From the NCBI GenBank assembly GCA_959347315.1, contig OY365806.1, positions 55,271,116 to 55,335,115 of the forward strand: a DNA stretch of 64,000 bases, read 5' to 3'. The translations under genes and the position numbers were made by a program. The stretch comes from Bimastos eiseni (taxonomy: Eukaryota; Annelida; Clitellata; Crassiclitellata; Lumbricidae). The notes under the pieces were generated by a model that was not told where the DNA came from, ran no database searches, and saw nothing but the letters and a program-made list of their open reading frames with translations. Below are positions 54,475 to 64,000 of the stretch, piece by piece (position 1 is the first letter of the stretch; every line of letters begins with the position of its first letter).

Positions 54475-55215
54475 TCGTATATTTTACCGGAGGGGAATGG
54501 ACATTAACCCCTGAACATATTCTTTAGACATATTCTGCCCCCCAGATATTGAGTGTGACATGCCCCTGGACTTATCCCCTCCCTCCCTCCTACTGTGCCA
54601 CCTCAATGCTTTAGATCTGTTATCAGAGCAACCATGTAGAAAATGAAGGCACATAAGATGCAGACTGAGTCAACATTAAACTTCACTAAATCATTTATTA
54701 TGATTATAAACATGTATCTTTGGGATTGATAAATAATGAGAATGATTTAAAACATGCAGTATGTGGTGTGCCTGTTTTTCATTCTTTTCATCAATCCAAC
54801 TTCTATTTAAGCATAGAATTCTTTTCATCAATCCAGCTTCTGTTTTAAGCAAAGAATTAAAGAGAAGTTGGATTGGTGTTAAGAATTCTTGTGTCAATGG
54901 GTTGTTGGATTGAAGAAAGTTATCATGGACATTGGTAGATTGTCTACTCACCAACGTAAAGTACGGCATTGAGAAGATGATGTTAACTTACCTATTTTGT
55001 CAGTATGTACATATAAATAGTTTTCCAACCCAATGCACTTTTTATCAAATTGGTCGCATCAACAATGTGTTGATTTTAATCTTGATTCATGTGAATAAAC
55101 AGACTTTTTTAGGGAAATGTGGACATATCAAACTTGCAGAAAGAAGAATTTGTCCTAATATGGGGAATATGTGGGAAGGGATTTGTCCGAGGAATAGGTT
55201 CGGAGGAATATGTTG
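54475..55215. mobile_element. Probable degraded relative of the MULE
   Basis: The left side has GGACATTAACCCCTGAACAT, AGACATATTCTGCCCCCC and GACATGCCCCTGGACTTATC. The right side has the inverse pattern: GAATTTGTCCTAATATGGGG, AATATGTGGGAAGGG, ATTTGTCCGAGGAA. This is the same paired tandem GGACATxTTCCCC design as the ends at 35.5 and 37.4 kb. The interior (about 550 bp) has no transposase. Boundaries are estimates. Confidence 0.5.
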
Positions 55216-55348
55216 AGAAGTAAATGTCCTACACTGTTTTACCTATTTGGATATATATAGTAGTTTAAATTATTATAACTAGCACAGGCACACAGGCTTT
55301 TTTCTATTCTCATGGACAAAGCATGAAGTTGGTTATTTTTTGTTGCCT

Positions 55349-55685
55349 TTAGTCATCTGTGCAGGAGGTTTTCAGATGGGTGATACTACAGGCTGGCTCA
55401 ATGACGAGGTGCTCTAGCCAATCTGCGGCCTCCACAAATTGTACAATGTTGCACAATGGGGTCAACAAGGCAAGTGGGGTGGGTAGGCGTTCCAGCCAAC
55501 ACCTACCAGCCAATGACAGCCCTGAACATACCAGACACATCAAACAGACCTCAGAGAAGAAGAGATGGATGCCGCAAGCAGTTCGTGAACAATGCTTGAA
55601 CTCTACATTTTCATCCACCAGGTTTCTCCAGTTTGTACCGTTTAAGGGGAGGTCACAAATGGGGCCACTTCAGGGGACCCTCTAG
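55349..55685. other. Unassigned region open on both strands
   Basis: It has an 89-codon minus frame and a 108-codon plus frame over the same 270 bases, with higher GC than its surroundings. The minus frame has WLERLPTPLALLTPLCNIVQ and ADWLEHLVIEPAC. No family recognised; it may be an exon or part of an old transposon. Confidence 0.25.
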
Positions 55686-56479
55686 GCCCCTTGCTCTTCT
55701 GCCTGCTATTCTAAGCATAATTCTGCTTATCTAGCATCAGATGCATCTGCCAGAAATCTCTGCGCTGCAGTTCTCTGCAACATTTCTGGTGTGAACAATT
55801 ATTTCACTCGTATTAGATATTAATTTTATACATCTGTTCTTCTGTGTTGTTTCTTGGCAACTCTTTGAGAACCATAAGGTCATTACTTGTGTCGACGTTC
55901 AATGTGTACTTTCCGTCATTTCTGTATGCTTGCATCGTCTTCTAGTATTTTACTACTATTTTGCAGTTTCCATGCATGTGGACTAATACAGCCTTGCTCT
56001 AAAATTTTCTGCTAAGTAGTTTTATCTTATTGTATACTTTTTGCATTCTGTTTATCATAGAAGCTTCCTCAGCTTCTTTACATTGTTGTTCCAATGTTCA
56101 TCCAATTGTTTTGTCTCGTTTAACTTTCCTTCTGATTTCTCTGCTGAGCCAGTTCAATTGTCTATTTTCAGTCTTCTCTCTTTGCTGGACTGAGACATTC
56201 AGACTTTAGCTTTGATGGTGTAGGCTTGAAATTGACTTATAATGAAGGATCACTAGGTCCGAAAATGAACAGAATTTGGTTAAATGTAGAACAATCATTG
56301 ATATTTATGTCATACGATTTGTAAGAAACTGTTAAATCGGATGTAGCACAGCGCAGTTTTGACTTGTTTTATGAAAATAGGCCATGCATTATTTAAAAAA
56401 GTTAACTTGGACAGTTTCCATGCATGTGGACTATGCTACAAAGCTGTATGCATGGCTTTAAAATTGTGGTATAAGGCAC

Positions 56480-57107
56480 CCATGCATGGGTTAAAAAGAT
56501 GGCTGTCCATATATTTTATAAACTCCGCCATGCATGAGTTAAACAGAAGACTGGCTAAATATTTTTTTTAATTCAGCCATGCATGAGTTAAACAGAAGAC
56601 TGGCTAAATATTTTATAAATTCAGCCATGCATGAGTTAAACGGAAGACTGGCTAAATATTTTATAAATTCAGGCATGCATGAGTTAAACAGAAGACTGGC
56701 TAAATATTTTTTTAAATTCAGCCATGCATGAGTTAAACAGAAGACTGGCTAAATATTTTTTTAATTCAGCCATGCATGAGTTAAACAGAAGACTGGCTAA
56801 ATATTTTTTTTAATTCAGCCATGCATGAGTTAAACAGAAGACTGGCTAAATATTTTTTTTAATTCAGCCATGCATGAGTTTAACAGAAGACTGGCTAAAT
56901 ATTTTTTTTAATTCAGCCATGCATGAGTTAAACAGAAGACTGGCTAAATATTTTATAAATTCAGCCATGCATGAGTTAAACAGAAGACTGGCTAAATATT
57001 TTATAAATTCAGCCATGCGTGAGTTAAACGGAAGACTGGCTAAATATTTTATAAATTCAGGCATGCATGAGTTAAACAGAAGACTGGCTAAATATTTTAT
57101 AAAGTGA
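56480..57107. repeat. 48-bp tandem array, about 12 copies
   Basis: Units of CAGCCATGCATGAGTTAAAC, AGAAGACTGGCTAAATATTT and TATAAATT (48 bp), with T-run variants in the middle copies. 48 bp is 16 codons, so both strands keep open frames (HELNRRLAKYFINSAM and EFIKYLASLLFNSCMA repeats). Not called as a gene. Confidence 0.95.
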
Positions 57108-59557
57108 GCCACTGTATATTGAAAGTAAAAATGGTTTTGTGACTAAGGCGTACAGAGTGTTTGGGAATACAAGTACATGTGTAGCCCTAGCATCTGATAA
57201 GCCATGAAGGCCTAATGACAACAGGTATTTACACAAGTACTTTAGAATCCATCAATTATGTCTATGTGAATGAACGCAGTGATGATAAGAGGGTGTCTTT
57301 ATTTACTAACCCGAAAGTGTCCCTAAGTATCTTCATGTATAGGTTTTAGAATGTGTGTGTTAGGTTTTAGAATGTGTGTGTTACGCATTTGCGTGTAGGC
57401 ACATAGCGGTATTTTATAAACTCAGCTATATGCACTAATTAAATTGGAACTCAGTTGGCAACTCGAATGCTAAAGAGCAAAGGCATCTTTACGACTTGCA
57501 TGAGGAGGTTAAAATGTTGTATGGTGGAAGTCTAAACAGTGTTTGTCAGTTGCTTATGTTTCTTGTGTTTCTATAGCTCATTTGTGGATTCTTCTTATTG
57601 TCTTTTTAGATGATATCTTTCATGTACTCTTGTCCACTGTTAACCTTTAGCACGCATAATACCAACCTTCCACATTTTTATAGACACACTTTGATTACTG
57701 CTTATTTCCCTCCTTGGCTGCTGCTTTCTTCTAATACTGATGGCACAGAATTGGTTCAGAACAATGGTGTGGTCATTTGCTTTCAGTTGCCGGGCCCTCA
57801 TATTTTGAAGTATAATAATTCATGACAAAAGACTCGTGCCTGCTAGCTATCCCACATTTTTAAATCACTCGACTAGACTTACTATTTGGAGAAGTATTTT
57901 GAAAATGCAAAGCAAAAATAATTTTTGCAAGTGTGTTGAAATTACAGAATAAATTAGTTTTTTTCATATTGAAAATTGTAATCTATTTTCGGAATACTGC
58001 TGTGCTGTGCTTATCACTGCCACGATTTTCCTTTGGCAGCATCTGGTCATAGCACAATTCAGTGTTTCTTATAGCAAACATTCCTCGAAGTCACCGGGGA
58101 CAGATTTAGACACTCTGATGATGTAGTGAATGAAATAAGTAAATGTAGGTGTCTTTTGACTTGTCAGAAGCATAGTTGATGCCATAATTCAGTAGGTACT
58201 GCTTGAGAAGCTTCACAACAGCAACAATAACCATTAGCTCCCATAATTTTTGTTATGTGCATGAGTGTTAACTAATGAGGACCATCTTCACTTTCCCGGG
58301 GGGGGGGGTTGCGCTGACGGTGCCGGCGTCATTCCCCCCACCCGCAGCAGCTTAGAGACTTCACAGCCATTGTAGTGGATGACCCTGTTCAGCTAACATC
58401 CTAACATCTGTGCAATCTGGTTGTGGAGGGAGGTGTACCTAGGAGCAGAGGTTAATGAAGTGATCTGGGGCAAAGTGAGAGCTGTGAGTGAGCCTGTGGT
58501 AAGGAGACATGCATATGATCAACTGCAGTGAGCTTGGCCTACACGTGGCGCCGCCTGGCGTCGAATTGGGCACACTCACACACAGTCCCCAGTGGCAAGT
58601 GGCAGCACTGGCTCCACTGTTTCATCTGCTGAGGTGAACATAACTGGTCTCATCATTTCGTCACCATTCAGCTTAGGTGTGTATTTGGGGATTCATTGAG
58701 GCAGCTGTTCTTGTGATTCATCACTGTGTGACCACACTGTCAGAAGATGAGTTTTTTCTTCTTACATGTTTAACATACAACACATACAGTGTCATACATT
58801 CACTCTAGAAACAGTCGCCAGAGATATTCCGGAATTTCTATCGGTTTGCATATAGGCTGCCTATTTTTATCGTCTGCCGCTGTTTGTGTTTGTCTTTTAC
58901 ATCATGATGATGAGAGGAGGGGACACAGCAAGTCCTTCAGGCACTCAGCTGGAGTTTTGCTTTTCTCAACAACCAGTCCTGACCACAAAGTTGAAAATCA
59001 GATCTAGGTATTGGATACCTGGAGACAGTGATCACCAATGCTTACCTGATCACACAGATTTCTGGAAACCTGTATTTGCTACTAAGTCTCAGCAAATGCG
59101 AGCGTGTCTGCCATAAGCTCCAAATGTGGATCGATGATCCAAAGCCTTAGAGTAATGAATAACAGACTGGCATGAAGAGCAGTATGAAGTAAGACTCATT
59201 CTTGTCCTTTGAATTGAAGGATATTATTTTAGATGACCATACATTGTGCATGGGCATGATTGGAGGGTATGCAGAAAGATACTCAGTTCATCATTATTGA
59301 AGAAATAGTTTGTGTTAAATGTGAGATAGGCTAACGTATGACTCGTTCCTCCTATCTTCTGAAGTTAACCGATTTGCTGTTTGTATCATTGTATATAAAA
59401 TAGAACTGTCATAAATGTAATCAAAGCCAATGTTCTTTCTAGGCTGTGTGCATGTACGTCCCCACTATTTGTATTATCTAACTACGTCAATTGAGTCTTC
59501 TAACCTATAGCGCCTACCTTACTCCAGATACTTTTGCTTCTTGGCTGATACATCCCC
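57108..59557. other. Intergenic stretch, nothing recognised
   Basis: Contains a poly-G run near 58300 and short frames without domains. It could include 5' non-coding exons of the PMCA gene, but none can be identified. Confidence 0.4.
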
Positions 59558-59686
59558 TATTTATCTTTAGATAAATAAGGTGTTATTTATCTTTAGATAA
59601 ATAAGGTGTTATTTATCTTTAGATAAATAAGGTGTTATTTATCTTTAGATAAATAAGGTGTTATTTATCTTTAGATAAATAAGGTG
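59558..59686. repeat. 26-bp tandem hairpin array
   Basis: Five copies of a 26-bp unit. Each contains ATTTATCTTTAGATAAAT extended by a further T-A pair each side, a 10-bp perfect stem with a two-base loop, joined by GGTG. Confidence 0.95.
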
Positions 59687-59982
59687 ATAAGCTATGATGA
59701 CCTAAGAATAGTACATATAGATACTTTTCTTAGATTATCAGAACTTATCACCATAGACTTTAGATATGATGTCAAGTTAACTATCATCGCATTCAGATCG
59801 GGTCTGTGCACAAAAGTGTGAAACATTAATCTTATAAAATGTTGCCAGAAACATTTCTTGCACACAATATCTCCTAAAATTAGAGGGAACATTGATCAAA
59901 GCCCAGAGGTCATTTAGTGCTCTGTAGGGCATTGCAGTCATTTGCGACCTTGTATGCTGAGGACAGGGAGCGTCATAACTTT

Positions 59983-60062
59983 GAGAATGCTTTTGGATAC
60001 CCTACTCATTATATCTGGCTAAGAGAATGCTTTTGGATACCCTACTCATTATATCTGGCTAA
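59983..60062. repeat. 40-bp perfect tandem duplication
   Basis: GAGAATGCTTTTGGATACCC followed by TACTCATTATATCTGGCTAA occurs twice without change. Confidence 0.95.
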
Positions 60063-62248
60063 GAGCATGGGGTAATAGAAATGAAGATCTTGAATCCTGA
60101 GAAAGCAGCTTCATGTACAAGATGTGCTAGTTCTGTTGCAGAGCATTATAAGTCTACTAAAGCTCTCATGCAGTACATGCGGAGTGGTTTGTGCTGAATG
60201 CCTGGGTGCTACTCAATTTCATCCCTTTTTGCCGGTGAGAAATAATGACTTGTGAATACAATACGCTGGCACTATCAGCTTTACTGACTTCTGCTTTGAG
60301 CACAACTTCTGGTGTGCATCTTTACCTCCAGAGTCAACTAAGATACGAACCAACCGATGAGTTAGTAGTGATTTAGCATCAGTGTTTTGATGTGCAATGG
60401 TTGTGGTGCGATGACACCAGCGAGAGCAGCAAGTCAGCCTCTCACCTCAAAGAGAGTATACTCTCCTATGAATAAACAAAGCCTTGATAGACCTGAATTA
60501 TTCCATTAGTGCTACATGCCACCACACCTAAACTATTACTCCAATGTTTAATGACATCGTACAGCAACATAGACTGTTGACGTCTTTATGGTTTTTCAAG
60601 TATTTCAGTTCATTTCATATAACGTTTTCTCTCTGTTTTCCTGTAATTAATTTAATTTCGGACAGGTTGCTGAGGACAGCGATATTTAGAGAGTTGTTCG
60701 TTATATATCTTTCATGACATTAAGATTATTCATATTTATACATATCCATATCCACACATGCATAATTATTCATTTAGCCATCTCCTTTCTACTTTTTAGC
60801 CTGAAGGCTCTTTCTTGACTGCATAGGTTCTTTTCTGCTTTCATTTTCTTTATTTATTTTACCACATAATTTATTTAATCGCTAGATTGGCTCTTTTTCA
60901 TTTAAACCTAAAAAAATAAATATGCTTATATGCTAAATATGCTATAAAAAATAATATGCTTATTTTATAAATTTTTCTCCTTTTCACAATATATATATAT
61001 ACAGAGCATCAATATATCTATAATATATTTGCAAGCAACACTCGATATTCTTAGTCCATGACTTACAGTATGGACAATATTCAATAATCTATGTCAACAC
61101 AGCAAGCATGGTATCAATAACGACATTGTTTGATGTCAGCTTCATCCATCCACACTTCAATCAATCAATCAATCAATCAATATGAACTTAATATAATGCT
61201 CCTTCAGCATATCTACTCAGATGCTCCCGGCCCAGCTGCAGCTGAAAAGAATAGCTATTCATTTATTAATTCTTCATGGAAATGTGCATAGTACCTCTTT
61301 AAGAAACCTACACTGACTCTCTCCCAACTCAGCTTCAGTTGAAGCGAAAGATTACTTGAGCTATTGATTGAATAGTTTTGATTAGACAGAAGAATGTGTC
61401 CTTATAGCAAATGCCTTGTACTCTCATGAACACCATATATCAGATGATTGAATGTTGGCTCCTACTGTGACTGCATCCCTCAAATGTGCCGGAAGTATGG
61501 GTCACAGCCGGGTGGGTGAGGCTTTAGTCAACGCTTGATAGGGTCACAGCTGGGTGAGGTTTTAGTCAACGCTTCATAAACCTCATGTATACCACCACTG
61601 TGGAGAAAAAGTCAATGCAAGGGACTCAATGACCTGGTTGGCAACAGAAGAGGCAGAAAAAATGCTGGCATAGTATATGTTGAATGATGTTATGAGAAAA
61701 GAAGGAACAGTGCAACAGGAGAAGGCAAAAGGAGGAGGGATCTCTTGGTCTCTCAAGGTAAGATGGATAAGAACTGGATTGTATGATGATCATCTCTTTA
61801 TCACATGGGCATTTCCGTAAATGGAACTTACAGTTCCTGACAGTTATGCCACTTCTTATTTTGCTCATACATTGATGAGAATAGGCAGCTGGTTCCAAAA
61901 GGGTTAAGTATGCCGCCTTTACTGATGCCCATCGTCTTTGTGGTGGCCGTCTTGAGAACCAGCTATGCATGGAGCAAGGCAGGAACGAATCATCTTTAGC
62001 TTCATTGGGAGGTAGGGCTGTCTGGAGTTCACTGCAGAATTGGAAAGCTGGACAACAAATGAGAAGGATGATGATAACGACAATTATTTTGATAGGAATA
62101 TCGGTTAACTACTTTGAATTTGATTGTTTACATTAATATATCCTGGATGTTGTTGTGTTATTGATTTACTTTTGGCTATTTTGGCTCAGTGCTCATATGT
62201 TGATTGTTGATATGCATGTGTTTGTTTGGCATATGATGGATTGAACAG
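60063..62248. other. Stretch upstream of the PMCA exon
   Basis: Mostly intergenic or intronic. It holds (AATC)n at 61157-61181 followed by a LINE tail (AATATAATGCTCCTTCAGCA, CTACTCAGATGCTCC), a 42-bp imperfect duplication at 61499-61576 starting GGGTCACAGC, and a minus-strand LINE scrap at about 61740-61950 (PFGTSCLFSSM in one frame). Confidence 0.45.
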
Positions 62249-62444
62249 AAGAAGAAGACAAAGGAAGAGACACGGCTTGGGGCCGAACAGGAGCAACAGC
62301 TTCTCGCCAGTGAATATGGCAGCACGGTCAAGGAGCTGAAAGAAATGATGAAAATTCCATGCAAGGATGGCTATCAGAGGCTACAGCAGGGCTACAATGG
62401 AGCTTTGCAGTTATGTGGTCGACTGGGAACATCACCAACGGAAG
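62249..62444 (+). CDS. ATP2B: PMCA (plasma-membrane Ca2+-ATPase), N-terminal exon
   Basis: A P-type pump that uses ATP to move Ca2+ out of the cell in exchange for H+. This exon starts after TTGAACAG and ends GAAG|GTATGC, splitting a Gly codon. It encodes a Lys/Glu-rich start (KKKTKEETRLGAEQEQ), then YGSTVKELKEMMKIPCKDGY and CGRLGTSPTEG, the cytosolic segment before TM1, equivalent to the ELRALMELR...LKTSPNEG region of vertebrate PMCAs. The start codon is not in this exon, since an in-frame TGA lies just upstream in the presumed intron. The neighbouring exon joins in phase. The orthologue among PMCA paralogues cannot be told. Confidence 0.9.
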
Positions 62445-63508
62445 GTATGCCATTGGCAGCACATGTGCTACTCTCATCTAACCAAACACCACTTCTTAAC
62501 AAATTCACACATTCTGCTGATGGGAGGTTTGGGAGGCTGAGCAACATGACATCACCTCTCTCTCTTATGCTATCAGATTGTCTAAGAAGATCCTAAGAGT
62601 TACAGCTGCTGACTCAATTTAATTCCCCTATGGATAGGTAGATTGTTGGTTAGATGCAGCCTCTTTGTTTCTCTACGAATACTACTGGGTAACTGTGTAT
62701 GTATGTATGTATGCATATGGACACTTATATAGCACCCTACAAGAAGCTCACAAGGGCGCATTGCCTCTCAGCCACTTTTGACTTTAGATGTGTGATGGTC
62801 CTGTAACTTCCAGTGTCAGTTGGGTCTGCATTGACTGCATTGTTCAGTCCTAGTGTGATGATGTCATATTTTGATGGTTTTGCAGCAGCTGTCAGTTGTG
62901 CAAGGGTGCATTCTACACATATTGGTGATGAAGGGCTAAATTTTCTAATGGACCTGTTTTGTTGAGCTGAAGTAGTTTGGTGAATTTCTATTTTAATGTA
63001 GTAAAGATGATTCGTAAGAACTATATCCATGAAATGCATTTCTACAGGCTTAGCCATGTTGAACTGTTGAGGCAAGTCAGACTCAGTTCATTTTGACTCA
63101 AAATCACAACCTTGCAGAAATGAAACTTGGTTGGCCAAATGTGTAGGAAAAGATGAGCTTAGTCAGGACTTGTGTGTATGATAACGATTTGCTGTATTTC
63201 TTTTGGCCGTCGTGTTTGTCTTCTTGAACTGTACATAGGTGTCCCTACTAGTGGGATTGTTTTGATCCCTTCAGGCTCTTTCTTTCCTTGTTGCCGCAAT
63301 CAAGCATAACGTGTGACATCATATGTGGCTTAAAATAGTTATTGATTGATTTGTTATGTTGATTGGTTACCAAGTAAACAATTTGATTTGATGATAGACT
63401 GATGAAGTAACAGTTTCGCTTTGTTTAATTTATGATTTATTCTAATCATTTGTTGCTACTTTTACTTAAATTAGTTCTTTTGATCAGGTGGTCTTTTGGT
63501 TTTCATAG
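62445..63508. other. PMCA intron with a LINE tail
   Basis: (GTAT)n near 62698-62716 is followed by CACTTATATAGCACCCTACA and AGAAGCTCACAAGG, the sixth LINE 3'-tail copy. A 112-codon minus frame at 62737-63075 follows it without a known domain. Confidence 0.6.
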
Positions 63509-63712
63509 GTTTGCCTAATACTCCAGTAGAATTTGAAAATCGAAGAAAAGTGTTTGGATCGAACGTGATTCCACCAAAGCCGCCGAAGTCCTTTCTGCGT
63601 CTTGTCTGGGAAGCTCTGCATGATGTGACACTCATCATTCTAATTGTTGCTGCCATCATCTCACTTGCTCTTTCTTTCTATCACCCACCAGCAACCGAGG
63701 GCGAATGTCAGG
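63509..63712 (+). CDS. ATP2B: PMCA, TM1 exon
   Basis: Acceptor TTTTCATAG, donor CAGG|GTAAGA. It continues the same Gly codon: [57 protein letters not shown] (TM1), then [12 protein letters not shown] at the start of the luminal side. This is close to vertebrate PMCAs (VFGxNxIPPKxPKTFLxLVWEALxDVTLIIL). The rest of the pump (TM2 on, phosphorylation site, calmodulin-binding tail) lies past the right edge. Confidence 0.95.
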
Positions 63713-64000
63713 GTAAGACTTCCATTTCTATTATATGACAATACATTCAGGATGGTTTTATGTTTGGACCTCCTGTCCAAATAGTCTGGACTTGTGACTT
63801 TTTAGGACTTTTCCATTGTGCTTATCCTCTTCCTGCCTTTTGATTTCATATGTGCTACACTTACAACACTATCAAAGTCTTAAAAGTTGAATAGATATGA
63901 TTTGGTATAAGATTAGATTATGCAAATAATTAAGGATTAGATTGGATTGAAATAGATTAGATTGTTGATCCAACTCCATACATCTTGGCCAGTACTATTA
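63713..64000. other. PMCA intron, start
   Basis: Intronic sequence to the right edge; a GATTAGATTG-type imperfect repeat begins near 63905. Confidence 0.6.

Overview
This is animal genomic DNA from what looks like a marine invertebrate. It is AT-rich, has long introns with short exons, and is packed with transposon relics. The palindrome TAGGCCTA is over-represented, and the RT, MULE, hAT, mariner and CR1/L2-like relics are of kinds common in echinoderm, hemichordate, amphioxus, mollusc and cnidarian genomes. I cannot name the phylum or species from the sequence. Nothing here is bacterial, and there are no operons or CRISPR arrays.

Only two host genes can be supported. (1) A sialin-like SLC17 transporter lies on the minus strand from about 4971 to 24314. 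Ten coding exons join in frame to about 500 residues; the exon with the start codon was not found. Two of its introns appear to use GC rather than GT donors. (2) The amino-terminal part of a plasma-membrane Ca2+-ATPase (PMCA/ATP2B) lies on the plus strand, in exons at 62249-62444 and 63509-63712, and continues past the right edge.

Layout. 1-1153: 5' part of an I-like LINE (copy 1). 1.2-4.9 kb: repeats. 4.97-24.3 kb: the sialin-like gene; its largest intron (11.2-19.6 kb) holds a 5.3 kb I-like LINE (copy 2: ORF1 with zinc knuckles, then endonuclease, RT and RNase H), and other introns hold LINE, hAT and piggyBac-like pieces. 24.3-30.3 kb: transposon-rich, including a hAT-like element inside another DNA element. 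30.7-40.7 kb: a nested transposon stack. An old plus-strand reverse-transcriptase element (YLDD motif, nuclease-like carboxy end, A/T-rich tail) is interrupted first by a probable solo LTR, itself holding a 48-bp satellite and a small inverted-repeat element, and second by a deleted Ty3/gypsy element, which is itself interrupted by a complete-looking MULE DNA transposon. The junctions carry short target-site duplications. 41-62 kb: mostly non-coding, with LINE tails, a mariner relic, a tRNA-derived SINE, several striking tandem arrays and a probable second relic of the MULE family (54.5-55.2 kb). 62.2-64 kb: PMCA.

The two host genes are not obviously related in function: one is a proton-coupled organic-anion carrier, the other a Ca2+ pump. 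The most informative content is the nested stack, which gives a relative order of insertions, and the MULE family whose inverted ends are themselves short tandem repeats.
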